Assembly: GCA_021833665.1 (NCBI GenBank)
Contig: JAKBES010000009.1
Coordinates: 1-34,001 of the forward strand
DNA: 34,001 nt
Source of the DNA: Acidobacteriota bacterium
GTDB lineage: Bacteria > Acidobacteriota > UBA4820 > DSQY01
Direction of reading: 5' to 3'
Positions 24,865-32,474 of the stretch are shown here, piece by piece; within the stretch, counting starts at the first letter, position 1, and every line of letters begins with the position of its first letter. The notes beneath the pieces were generated by a model. It made no database searches. It was not told where the DNA came from and saw nothing but the letters and a program-made list of their open reading frames with translations. A program made the position numbers and the translations under genes.

Positions 24865-25800
24865 ATGAGCGTTTTGGTCTATTTGGCGCTTTACGCGGGT
24901 GCCGCGGTCTTCGTCGCCGCGTCTCTGGTGAGGGCGTGGATGTACGCGCGGGCCCCCCTCCATCTGCGCTGGGAGCTGTACCCCGTACCCCACGAGGACC
25001 CGGCCAAGGTCAAACACGGGGGCTCCTACTTCGAAGACAAAGACTGGTGGACCCACAAGCGCGCCTACAATCTGGCGGGCGAGCTGGGCGTCATGGTTCC
25101 TGAGATGCTCTTCCTCAAGGCCCTTCACGAGTTCAACAGGAAGCTCTGGTACCGCTCCTTCCCCTTCCACTTCGGCCTCTACCTTCTCATCGGGGCCTGC
25201 GGCCTCCTTCTCCTGGCGGCCCTCCTGGGCCTCTTCGCTCCCACGCTGATGGCGGGCGCCCTGGGCATGGCCTTTCACTGGCTCTACACGGTGGTGGGCG
25301 TGGCCGGGGTGGCGCTGGCCCTGGTGGGTGCCGTCGGCCTCCTGCACCGCAGGCTGACGGACGAAGATCTCAAGACCTACACCACGGCGGGAGACATCTT
25401 CAACTTGCTGTTCTTCATCGTGTCCTTCGGCGTGCTCTGCGCCGGATTCCTGCTCAGGGGCCCCGGGGGCCCGGGCGTTCTGGCCATGGTGCAGGGACTG
25501 CTGACGTTTAACAAGACCTTAGAAGTGCCGGGACTCCTCGCGGTGGGCATCGTCCTCTGCGCTCTGTTGGCCGCCTATATTCCCCTGACCCACATGTCGC
25601 ACTTCGTGGGCAAGTACTTCACCTATCACGACGTGCGTTGGAACGACCAGGTCAACCTCCGGGGCAGCAAGATCGAAGCGAAGCTCGTGGAGTATCTCAC
25701 CTACAAGCCCACCTGGTCCGCGCCGCACGTCACCGCAGACGGCAAGAGGACCTGGGCCGACGTGGCCACGACCAACCCTTGGGAAGGGGCCAAGAAATGA
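24865..25800 (+). CDS. Cytochrome b-type membrane subunit (TmcC/DsrM/NarI-like)
   Basis: A 311-residue membrane protein with hydrophobic segments at about 3-22, 110-132, 136-165, 185-205 and 222-245. The arrangement and the block HFGLYLLIGACGLL, with several His residues in or near helices (for example PLTHMSHFVGKYFTYHDVRW), fit a haem b subunit of the NarI/DsrM/TmcC type that exchanges electrons with quinones. A loop at about 38-90 is cytoplasmic or periplasmic and polar. The ATG at 24865 has GGGGAGGAAGAGG upstream; longer in-frame versions look non-coding. Its stop overlaps the next gene's start (ATGA). I favour TmcC-like over DsrM because of the partner protein. Confidence 0.85.
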   Translation: MSVLVYLALYAGAAVFVAASLVRAWMYARAPLHLRWELYPVPHEDPAKVKHGGSYFEDKDWWTHKRAYNLAGELGVMVPEMLFLKALHEFNRKLWYRSFPFHFGLYLLIGACGLLLLAALLGLFAPTLMAGALGMAFHWLYTVVGVAGVALALVGAVGLLHRRLTDEDLKTYTTAGDIFNLLFFIVSFGVLCAGFLLRGPGGPGVLAMVQGLLTFNKTLEVPGLLAVGIVLCALLAAYIPLTHMSHFVGKYFTYHDVRWNDQVNLRGSKIEAKLVEYLTYKPTWSAPHVTADGKRTWADVATTNPWEGAKK

Positions 25801-27404
25801 CCGACAAGATCAAGCTCACCGATATGTCCCTCCCGGGCAGGAAGCCCCTGGCCCACGTCGAGAACAAGGACCTCATGCCCCTGCCCTATCCCCTCGAATC
25901 TCCCGAGAAGGACCACGGGTGGACGGCCCTCACGGAGAAGGTGATGGGGGCGGTGGAATGCGGACTCGACGACACCTGCGCCCTCAACATCCCCCAGCCC
26001 AAGACCAAGGAGGAGGAGGACGAGCTCGTCAAGAAGTTCCTCGCGGGCCTGGACAAGCTCTTCACCAAGGAGAATAACTGGACCTTCCTTCAGCCCCTGG
26101 TGCTGTCCATGGAGCACTGCGCCAAGTGCCAGACGTGCTCCGACGCCTGCCATATCTATGAGGCGAGCGGCGGGAACGAACTCTACCGGCCCACCTTCAG
26201 GTCCGAGATCGTGCGCCGGCTCTACTTCAAGAGCGTCAAACACGGCGGCGTGCTCTCCGCGTGGCAGCACGGCGACATCGAGATCAACTGGCCGCTGGTG
26301 GCCCGCCTGGCCGAGCTGGCCTACCGCTGCAACCTCTGCCGCCGGTGCGCCCAGACGTGCCCCATCGGCGCGGACAACGGCCTGGTGGCCCACGAGCTCC
26401 GCAAGCTCTTCAGCATGGAGCTGGGCATCAGCGCCAAGGAGTGCCACGACAACGGCTCCGTCCTCCAGCTCAAGGTGGGGTCCTCAACGGGCATGAGCTC
26501 TCTGGTGGTGAAAGACAACATCGAGTTCATCGACGAGGACATGACGGAAAAAACGGGCATCAAGGTTGAAACGCCGTGGGACGTGGAGGGGGCCGACGTC
26601 CTGCTCATCCACAACGCGGGCGAAATCATGGCCTGGCCCGAGAACCCCGGCGCCTTCGCCGTGATCCTCAACGCCGCGGGCATCAAGTGGACCCTCTCCT
26701 CCGAGCTGGCGGGCTACGACTCCATCAACTACGGACTCTGGTACGACGACGCGCAGTTCGCCCGGGTGGCCATCAAGCACGCCCAGGCGGCCAAGAATCT
26801 CGGCGTGAAGAAGATCGTCCTGGGCGAGTGCGGCCACGCCCACAAGGCCCTGTCGGTCATCGCCGACCGGGTCCTGACGGGCGATCTCAACATCCCCCGC
26901 GAAAGCTCCATGACCCTCCTGCGCGACATCGTCATGAACGGCCGGCTCAAGCTCGACCCCAGCCGGAACGACTTCCCCGTCACCCTCCACGACCCCTGCA
27001 ACATGGTGCGGCTCATGGGCGTGGTGGAGCCGCAGCGCGAGGTCATCCGCAAGATCTGTCCCCAGTTCCGGGAAATGTGGCCCCACGGCGTGGACAACTA
27101 CTGCTGCGGAGGCGGTTCGGGCTTCGCCATCATGAGCGGCAACAACTTCCAGGACTGGCGCTTCCACGTCTCCGGCCGGAAGAAGATGGAGCAGGTGCTC
27201 AATGCCTTCTCCGACTGCATGGACCCCTCCATCCACAAGTACATCTGCGCGCCGTGCAGCAACTGCAAGGGCCAGTTCCGCGACATGCTCGCCTACTACG
27301 ACATGTGGGCGAAGCAGAGCATCCTCTACGGCGGGTTGGTGGAGCTGATCGTCAACTGCATGGTGGACGCCAAGCCGGGCTTCATCGACTGGGAGTGGCA
27401 CTGA
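25797..27404 (+). CDS. HdrD/DsrK/TmcB-like iron-sulfur oxidoreductase subunit
   Basis: A 535-residue soluble protein with two [4Fe-4S] motifs, C108-x2-C111-x2-C114-x3-C118 and C178-x2-C181-x2-C184-x3-C188-P. A C-terminal CCG domain follows: C401 (LHDPCNM), C436-C437 (NYCCGGGSG), and C484, C487, C490 (CAPCSNC). CCG domains in HdrB/HdrD bind a non-canonical [4Fe-4S] pair that handles disulfides; the first CCG repeat of HdrD is degenerate here, with only C345 in GECGHAH. The subunit probably works with the cytochrome b protein encoded just upstream (4-base overlap). Likely substrates are DsrC-type persulfide/trisulfide or a periplasmic cytochrome chain. No tetrahaem cytochrome (TmcA) or DsrJOP genes are adjacent, so the exact complex is uncertain. 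Confidence 0.88.
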   Translation: MTDKIKLTDMSLPGRKPLAHVENKDLMPLPYPLESPEKDHGWTALTEKVMGAVECGLDDTCALNIPQPKTKEEEDELVKKFLAGLDKLFTKENNWTFLQPLVLSMEHCAKCQTCSDACHIYEASGGNELYRPTFRSEIVRRLYFKSVKHGGVLSAWQHGDIEINWPLVARLAELAYRCNLCRRCAQTCPIGADNGLVAHELRKLFSMELGISAKECHDNGSVLQLKVGSSTGMSSLVVKDNIEFIDEDMTEKTGIKVETPWDVEGADVLLIHNAGEIMAWPENPGAFAVILNAAGIKWTLSSELAGYDSINYGLWYDDAQFARVAIKHAQAAKNLGVKKIVLGECGHAHKALSVIADRVLTGDLNIPRESSMTLLRDIVMNGRLKLDPSRNDFPVTLHDPCNMVRLMGVVEPQREVIRKICPQFREMWPHGVDNYCCGGGSGFAIMSGNNFQDWRFHVSGRKKMEQVLNAFSDCMDPSIHKYICAPCSNCKGQFRDMLAYYDMWAKQSILYGGLVELIVNCMVDAKPGFIDWEWH

Positions 27405-27407
27405 CAG

Positions 27408-27490
27408 GTCGGGAGAAGTGAGCCGGCAGCCGGAAGCGGGAATACAACGAGATCGCGACCCCCTCCCTGCTCCCTGCTCCCCGCTCCCGT
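27408..27490. repeat. Purine/pyrimidine repeat spacer before RR4
   Basis: A purine-rich stretch (27412-27450, GGGAG and GGAAGCGGG elements) faces four 7-base pyrimidine units, CTCCCTG, CTCCCTG, CTCCCCG, CTCCCGT, at 27463-27490. The arms can pair imperfectly. The design matches the qmoB-qmoC spacer. Confidence 0.5.
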
Positions 27491-27506
27491 CTATGAGGAG
27501 AATCTT

Positions 27507-27881
27507 ATGAGCAAAAAGATCCTGGTCGTGGACGACGAGCCCGACGTGGTGACCTATCTAAGCACAGTGCTACGGGACGCGGGCTACGAAACGCTGGAGG
27601 CCTCCAACGGTGAGGAGGCCATGGCGCAGATCAGAACGAACCACCCGGACCTCATCACGCTGGACATCACCATGCCCGAAATGACGGGTGTGAAGACCTA
27701 CCGGACCCTCAAGGAGGACGCTGGGCTCAAGACCGTGCCGGTGATCATCGTCACGGGGGTGGCCCACGACTTCCGGCAGTTCATCTCCACCCGGACCCAA
27801 GTCCCTCCGCCCGAGGGCTATTTGGAGAAGCCCGTGAAGCCCGAGGACCTCCTCGCCGAGGTGAAGCGCCTGGTGGGATAA
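27507..27881 (+). CDS. Receiver-only response regulator (RR4)
   Basis: A 124-residue CheY-like protein with D9-D10, phospho-acceptor D53 (ITLDITMPEMTG), Thr in IVTGVAHDF and Lys in YLEKPVKPEDLL. An insertion after the switch Thr (about residues 88-103, HDFRQFISTRTQVPPP) distinguishes it from RR1-RR3 and is typical of a DivK-like subgroup. No output domain is present. The ATG has GAGGAG upstream. It is the third gene of the cytochrome b/HdrD-like operon, 102 bases after the Fe-S subunit, and is followed by a hairpin terminator. Confidence 0.92.
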   Translation: MSKKILVVDDEPDVVTYLSTVLRDAGYETLEASNGEEAMAQIRTNHPDLITLDITMPEMTGVKTYRTLKEDAGLKTVPVIIVTGVAHDFRQFISTRTQVPPPEGYLEKPVKPEDLLAEVKRLVG

Positions 27882-27903
27882 GGCCGTTGCAGACGAAAGC
27901 AGA

Positions 27904-27933
27904 AGGGCGCGGGATAAGCTCTGCCCGCGCCCT
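27904..27933 (+). terminator. Hairpin terminator after RR4
   Basis: AGGGCGCGGG and CCCGCGCCCT form a perfect 10-bp stem with a 10-base loop, 22 bases after the RR4 stop, followed by CTT but no long U-run. It separates the rightward operon from the leftward accessory genes and may serve both strands. Confidence 0.6.
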
Positions 27934-28029
27934 CTTCATGTCCAGAAGCTTGCTCAAGGGATCGAAAGGTTAAGCCGACCCCCGCATGCTGTTTCACCCT
28001 TCTTACTTTTCACTTTTTTCTTGTTTTCC

Positions 28030-28335
28030 TTACTTGCTCCCTCCACCACACCGGCTCCACAAGGGTACGCCCGTGGCGGGATCCCTCAGCTTGAGCACCT
28101 GGCCGCCCTTGGTGATCTCGGCGGTTTTGATCGTGAGGTGCACGCCTTGACCCCGCCCCACCTGAACCTTGGCCACGGATTCCACGGTGCCGCTCACCGT
28201 CGCAACGGTCTTGGGGTCGTACATGCGCCCCTTGCCCCCGCGGCCGCCCCAGCCTCCACCGGCCTGCGCGATCGCGCCCAAGGACACCACCATCCCCGCC
28301 AACACCGCCATCACTGCAAATCCTTCTCGATTCAT
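28030..28335 (-). CDS. Short exported protein, possible internally shortened OB-fold (MamS-like) family member
   Basis: A 101-residue protein with a signal peptide (hydrophobic core AVMAVLAGMVVSLGAIA, cleavage likely after AQA), a Gly-rich linker, then MYDPKTVATVSGTVESVAKVQVG and GQVLKLRDPATGVPLW. From memory, related proteins of about 150 residues have YDPKTVxTVSGxV near the start and VLKLRDxxGxPxW at the end, with a middle part containing HLGPxW that is missing here. The frame therefore looks like a family member with about 45-50 residues deleted. The ATG at 28335 has GGGAGAG upstream; a TTG 6 bases earlier is less likely. The function of the family is unknown. Confidence 0.7.
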   Translation of the reverse strand: MNREGFAVMAVLAGMVVSLGAIAQAGGGWGGRGGKGRMYDPKTVATVSGTVESVAKVQVGRGQGVHLTIKTAEITKGGQVLKLRDPATGVPLWSRCGGGSK

Positions 28336-28407
28336 GGACAACTCTCCCTAAGAACCGACCCGGCTCGGACCTACCTTCCTCCTAGACAGAACCAGGGGCT
28401 CGGAAGT

Positions 28408-29571
28408 TTAATCCGCGCCGCCCAGGGCGGCCCCGGAGATGCGGAACTCCCAGCCGCAGTGTCCATGGGTCTCCGGCTCGGGCGGACAATGAAGGCACCG
28501 GGCTTCGATGCGCCTGTCCACCGTGCGGGCGAAGGTCTCGAACTCCACCTCGCCGACGCTCTTGCAGGGAAAGTCGGGGAGGCCCTTTCGGTGGCGCGTC
28601 TCCTGCACGCGGCACGCCTCCATGTAAAACCGCAGCACGCCGCCATCCTCGCTCCACTCCACCCGGTAGGGATTGATGAAGCTGTACATGCGGTACGCGA
28701 GGGCCCGTTCAAGCGCGCGAAGGCCCCCGCCTGGGGGAATCGAGAAGGCCTCCATGATGCGCCTCGCCTCGGCGGCGGCGAACAGGCGCCAGGAGGCGGC
28801 ATCGAGTTCCACGGCGGTCTCCAGACCGTAGCGCTTCTCCGCGGCAAGAAACCAGCAGCCGTCGTGGGCGAGCCAGTTCTTGGCGAAGACGCCCAGGGCA
28901 TTGAATAAGCCCCGACGATCAAGGGCCGCGAACACGGGAGGCGCCCCCTCATCGGCGGAGGTTTGGAGGACGGCTGCCCGGTGAAGATGGCCCTCCCGAA
29001 GCGCCAACTCTTTCGCGCCCAGGCCAGAGAGAAAGCCCCGCGACCAATCCAGGGTTACGGGCCCTTCCGGGTGGACCCGTCCCTCTTCCGCGTGTACGTC
29101 AGAAACCAGGGCGAAGCCTTCGGCGGAAAATTCACCTAGAATAACCAAGCCGCCTGGCCTGACCACCCGCAGCACTTCCTTGAGAACTGCCGCACCGTCC
29201 GCGAGATGGTGGAGCACATCCATGGTCACGGCGCACCCGAAATATCCGTCCGGAAAGGGAAGCGCCGCCCCGTCCGCGAGGGTGAAGCGGATGCGTCCGG
29301 CGAGGGCCGGATCATCGGTGAGAAAGGCCGCCACCTGCTGGTCTTCGACGGCGACGTCCACGCTCGCCACCTCAAGGCCGCGGCGCGCCGCCTCCCGCGC
29401 CATGAGCCCCATACCCGTCCCCAGATCCAGAACGGGGCCTGCCAAGGAGCCCGCGGCATCCAGTACGAAGGCCGGAGCAACGAGCCGGTCGAATCCCAGG
29501 CTTTTGTATTGAGCCGTCCGCGTCCAGAAGTGAGCCTTGCGCCGATCCAATTCCTCGGGCGTGAGCGCCAT
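28408..29571 (-). CDS. SAM-dependent methyltransferase fused to a DUF6125-like domain
   Basis: 387 residues. The N-terminal 200 form a class I methyltransferase: LDLGTGMGLMA (motif I, 48-58), SVDVAVEDQQV, and PFPDGYFGCAVTMDVLHHL (motif IV region). The C-terminal part (about 225-375) resembles DUF6125. It has KNWLAHDGCWF, LDAASWRLFAAAEARRIM and five spaced cysteines (C320, C336, C359, C362, C372) in CRVQ, FPCKSVG, CLHCPP and HCGWEF, suggesting a metal site. The substrate is unknown. The gene follows the peroxiredoxin after a GC-rich hairpin and precedes the short exported protein. AAGGA lies 9 bases before the ATG. Confidence 0.82.
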   Translation of the reverse strand: MALTPEELDRRKAHFWTRTAQYKSLGFDRLVAPAFVLDAAGSLAGPVLDLGTGMGLMAREAARRGLEVASVDVAVEDQQVAAFLTDDPALAGRIRFTLADGAALPFPDGYFGCAVTMDVLHHLADGAAVLKEVLRVVRPGGLVILGEFSAEGFALVSDVHAEEGRVHPEGPVTLDWSRGFLSGLGAKELALREGHLHRAAVLQTSADEGAPPVFAALDRRGLFNALGVFAKNWLAHDGCWFLAAEKRYGLETAVELDAASWRLFAAAEARRIMEAFSIPPGGGLRALERALAYRMYSFINPYRVEWSEDGGVLRFYMEACRVQETRHRKGLPDFPCKSVGEVEFETFARTVDRRIEARCLHCPPEPETHGHCGWEFRISGAALGGAD

Positions 29572-29603
29572 GTGCCGGTCCTTTCCTGATGGGTAACTGA
29601 AAC

Positions 29604-29660
29604 AGGCGGCGAGGCGCGAGGCTACGCGCGGCCCGCGCGCACCTCGCCTCCCCGCCGCCT
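29604..29660 (-). terminator. GC-rich hairpin between the peroxiredoxin and methyltransferase genes
   Basis: AGGCGGC and GCCGCCT close an imperfect stem that continues through CGAGG/CCTCG elements around a GC-rich loop. On the minus strand it is followed by GTTTCAGTT. It is a plausible terminator for the selenoprotein gene. Confidence 0.45.
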
Positions 29661-29695
29661 CTCGTCATCGCGAAACGCAGCCTTTCTCCAACAGT

Positions 29696-30418
29696 TTAGA
29701 AAGCGCTTTTGACCTTCCACTCCTTCCAGACCTTTCCCGTGAGTTCGGGCCTGGGCGTGAGCGTGGGCCTCCCGGGCTGCCAGCCGGAGGGCGTCACCTC
29801 CCCGGTCTTGCGCACGTGCTGGAAGGCTTTGATCTGGCGGACCAGCTCCGTTACGTTGCGTCCCACGGGGGGCGTGAGCACCTCCATGGCCTGGATGACT
29901 CCGTCGGGATCGATGATGAACCGGCCCCGGATGTCCACCCCGGCGGCTTCGTCATAGATGCCGTAGGCGGTGCCGATGGCTCCTCCCTGGTCGGAGAGCA
30001 TGGGAAAGGGCACGCCGCCCTTCACCATCTTGGAGAGCTCCTCCTCCTGCCAGATGAGGTGGGAGAACCGGCTGTCCGTGGAAACGGAGAGGACCTCGAC
30101 GCCGAGTTTTTTGAGTTCGGGATGCGTGGCGGCGACCGCCGCCAGTTCGGTGGGTCAGACGAAGGTGAAGTCGCCGGGGTAGAAGCAGAGCAGAACCCAC
30201 TTCCCCCTGAAGTCCGACAGCTTGAAGTTCTTGAAGGCTCCGGCGAAGAAGGCTCCCGCCTCAAAGTCGGGCGCCGGCTTGCCTACCCGGGCCACATCCA
30301 TCCTCGATGGCTCCATCATCGCCTCCTTGACCGAAGCACCTGGGGACGTCTTTTTGACGACCCCGCCCGCCGGTTCCACGCAACCCGTCTTCTTGGATAC
30401 GCTCTTTTTTTCCGCCAT
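29696..30418 (-). CDS. Selenocysteine-containing peroxiredoxin (AhpC/Prx1-like), UGA decoded as Sec
   Basis: Reading through one in-frame TGA (30157-30155) gives a continuous 240-residue peroxiredoxin. The sequence around it is [14 protein letters not shown], where AhpC-type enzymes have FYPxDFTFVCPTE, so Sec88 replaces the peroxidatic Cys exactly. Downstream the family continues normally ([41 protein letters not shown]). The usual resolving-Cys motif GEVCPxGW reads GEVTPSGW here, so Thr replaces that Cys and a different thiol must resolve the oxidised Sec. The only cysteines are C13 in a Lys-rich N-terminal extension of about 40 residues, and C79 (LLCFYPGD). A hairpin after the UGA looks like a bacterial SECIS. 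The ATG has GGGAGGG upstream. A nonsense mutation or sequencing error is the alternative, but it is much less likely at this codon. Confidence 0.88.
30127..30144 (-). promoter_or_regulatory. Putative bacterial SECIS hairpin
   Basis: In the mRNA, 10 bases after the UGA, UGGCGGC-GGUC-GCCGCCA forms a perfect 7-bp stem with a 4-base GGUC loop. Known bacterial SECIS elements lie within the coding region just after UGA with a small apical loop containing GU, about 16-37 bases from UGA. The loop here starts 17 bases after the UGA. SelB would bind it. Confidence 0.7.
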
Positions 30419-30503
30419 GGACCCTCCCTTTCTTTGGGCAACACACCTGGATAGGCCGCATGGTGCTGTTTCTCTGACGGCCTTCCAGTTTCGATGGGTT
30501 AAG

Positions 30504-30512
30504 TATATCACT
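30504..30512 (-). promoter_or_regulatory. Extended -10 promoter for the selenoprotein gene
   Basis: On the minus strand TGA-TATACT fits an extended -10 element (TGN-TATAAT). It lies 86 bases upstream of the ATG at 30418. No good -35 hexamer is visible, which extended -10 promoters tolerate. Confidence 0.45.
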
Positions 30513-30568
30513 CAAGCCCGTCCAGAAGCGCGATCGATCCGTCTCCAGATACCGGCCGCGGCACCTCC

Positions 30569-31555
30569 TCACACGTCCAAGAATCCGTGCTCTTTCATCC
30601 ACGGGTCGTTGAAGATGGTGCTGAGGTAGCGAGAGGCGCTGTCAGGGAACAAGGTCACGATGCGCGCGGGCTTGTCCAGCCTCCTAGCCAGGTCCATCGT
30701 CGCCTTGAGGGCGGCGCCGCTGGAGCCGCCCGCCAGGATCGCTTCCCTGCGCACGAGCTCTCGGCACGCGAGGAAGGCGTCCTTGTCGGGAACCGTCACC
30801 ACGTCGTCCAGGTTCGTGAAATCGGCGCAGCCGATGATGAACTCGTCCCCCAGGCCCTCCAGAAGGTAGGGCGAGGGCTGTTTCCGCTCGCCGGTGCGGA
30901 AGTAGTGGGCGAAGACCGACCCCTCCGAATCCACGGCCACGACCTTGATCTTGGGGTTCTTCTCCTTGAGGTACCGCGCCACGCCGCCGATGGTGCCCCC
31001 CGTACCCATGCCCGCCACCAGAACGTCGATGCGTCCTTCCATCTGCTCCCAGATTTCCGGGCCCGTCGTGAGGTAGTGGGCTTCGTTGTTTTCCCGGTTG
31101 TTGTGCTGGTCCGGGAAATAGCAGCCGGGGGTTTGGGCCGCCAGGCGGGGCGTGATCTGATTGTAGGAGTCGGGTGACTCGGGAGGGAGGGTGCTGTCCG
31201 CCTTGACCACGTCCACTCCGAGCGCCTCAAGTTGGGCCAGTTTTTCAGGGCTGATGCAGTCTCTCACCACCACCTTCAGGCGGTACCCTCCCTGGATGGC
31301 CACCATGGCCAGCCCCACGGCGGTGTTGCCCGAGGAGTTTTCGAGGATGAGATCGCCGGGGTGGATCCGGCCGTCGCCGGCGGCCTTCCGAATCATATGG
31401 AGGGCCGGGCGGTCCTTGATGCTCCCCATGGGATTGAAGAACTCCAGCTTGGCGTAAATTTCCGGAACCAACCCTTGGGTGATCCGGTGGAGCCGGACCA
31501 TGGGTGTCTCGCCGACGAGATCCAGGATGCTGTCATAAATTTGGGAGTGCCGCAT
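30569..31555 (-). CDS. Cysteine synthase / cystathionine beta-synthase family PLP enzyme
   Basis: A 328-residue fold-type II PLP enzyme. Lys47 in NPMGSIKDRPA is the PLP Schiff-base lysine, SSGNTAVG binds the substrate carboxylate, and GMGTGGTIGG binds the PLP phosphate. The C-terminal block PDSASRYLSTIFNDPWMKEHG is seen in cysteine synthases and cystathionine beta-synthases; there is no C-terminal CBS domain pair. It may make cysteine from O-acetyl- or O-phosphoserine plus sulfide, or cystathionine from serine; the sequence alone does not decide. ATG 31555 (GAGAGG just upstream) gives the family N-terminus; ATG 31570 would add five residues. The gene runs in the same direction as the ferritin-like gene upstream. 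Confidence 0.9.
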   Translation of the reverse strand: MRHSQIYDSILDLVGETPMVRLHRITQGLVPEIYAKLEFFNPMGSIKDRPALHMIRKAAGDGRIHPGDLILENSSGNTAVGLAMVAIQGGYRLKVVVRDCISPEKLAQLEALGVDVVKADSTLPPESPDSYNQITPRLAAQTPGCYFPDQHNNRENNEAHYLTTGPEIWEQMEGRIDVLVAGMGTGGTIGGVARYLKEKNPKIKVVAVDSEGSVFAHYFRTGERKQPSPYLLEGLGDEFIIGCADFTNLDDVVTVPDKDAFLACRELVRREAILAGGSSGAALKATMDLARRLDKPARIVTLFPDSASRYLSTIFNDPWMKEHGFLDV

Positions 31556-31612
31556 GGTCCTCTCTTTCATCAATGCCAGGCCTTGACCCGATCGCTCCGC
31601 CCTACGCGGCGG

Positions 31613-32116
31613 TCACTTGCTTCCTCTGGCGGCCATGAGATCCAGGTCCTCCTTGAGGCTCTGGAGGTCCTCCTCGTGCTCCACCTCCTGCTGGAGGATC
31701 GTGAGGGCGAGGTTGTAGGTCACCATGTCCTTGTCTTTGGTGATATCCATGAGGCGTTTGTAGACGCCGATGGCGCACTGCTCGCCGGCGATGTTTTGAT
31801 CCAGGATCACCGCCACGTACGGATCATCGGGGGCATCGTAGGCGCACGGGCTCAGGGAGAACCACTGCTTGGGATCGGTGACCGGCGTGCCGCCGAGCTG
31901 GACGATGCGCGTCACCAGCAGCGTGGCGTGGTTCAGCTCCTCCGTGGCGTGCAGGGTGAGCTCCGCGGCCACGGCGTCCTTCATGGGACCCTTGAGAATC
32001 TTGGCGCCAAGCCAATACTGGTAGTAGGCCAGCCACTCGCTGGCGTAGGCCGCGTTCAGGAGCCCCAGCAGCTCCTCCACGTCCATCCCGATGATCTGCC
32101 GTCCTTTGGTTCCCAT
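31613..32116 (-). CDS. Ferritin-like di-iron protein (Dps/bacterioferritin-like)
   Basis: A 167-residue four-helix protein with the carboxylate/His set of a di-iron site: E27 (ASEWLAYYQY), E60 and H63 (TEELNHA), E112 (AGEQCAIGVYK), and E144 or E146 with H147 (QQEVEHEED). It would oxidise and store iron or detoxify peroxide in the cytoplasm. The ATG at 32116 has GGAGGG 5 bases upstream; an earlier in-frame start would add 14 residues through the ribosome site. Its position among a peroxiredoxin and zinc-ribbon/Fe-S proteins fits an oxygen-defence block. Confidence 0.88.
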   Translation of the reverse strand: MGTKGRQIIGMDVEELLGLLNAAYASEWLAYYQYWLGAKILKGPMKDAVAAELTLHATEELNHATLLVTRIVQLGGTPVTDPKQWFSLSPCAYDAPDDPYVAVILDQNIAGEQCAIGVYKRLMDITKDKDMVTYNLALTILQQEVEHEEDLQSLKEDLDLMAARGSK

Positions 32117-32187
32117 GGAACCCTCCTTCTTCGTTTCCCGAGATGCCCCACCACGCACGGGCCGCCGCTTCTTGGTTTGACGCGGTC

Positions 32188-32430
32188 TCAGTCGTAGGAT
32201 GCCATAACTTGGGTGCCTACCACCACGGGAAGACCGAACGCCGCTTCGATAAAGGCCTTGAAATCAGCGATTTAGGGGCACGGAGGATATCCAACGATCA
32301 GCCCCGTGGCGAGGTGGATGGCCTCCGATCCGTTCCTTTTCATTTCCTCGGGCACGTGCTCCACGTTTCCGCCGGGACAGCCGCCGCATTCGCGGTAGCG
32401 GTCGCACGGAATGATGCCGATCGTCTTCAT
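32188..32430 (-). pseudogene. CGGC-domain protein gene, internally shortened and stopped
   Basis: From ATG 32430 the frame reads MKTIGIIPCDRYRE, then CGGCPGGNVEHVPEEMKRN, SEAIHLATGLIVGYPPCP and a TAA at 32274-32272. After the TAA the same frame continues as IADFKAFIEAAFGLPVVVGT to a TGA at 32190-32188. That continuation matches the end expected for CGGC-domain proteins (family of about 100 residues with many Cys/His, thought to bind metal). The first part also joins the N-terminal IIPC block directly to CGGC, where the family has about 30 more residues. The gene thus carries both an internal deletion and a nonsense codon. If translated only to the TAA the product is 52 residues. It has no strong ribosome site. 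Confidence 0.65.
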
Positions 32431-32474
32431 GGGACACCCTCCCGCCTAGAGGCTGTGATGTCGGCCAAGGTCCG

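Noticed and set aside
29696-30511. Two adjacent partial peroxiredoxin genes or a frameshifted pseudogene
   Set aside because: Both parts are in the same frame, separated by a single TGA exactly at the peroxidatic Cys codon and followed by a SECIS-like hairpin, so one selenoprotein gene explains it better.
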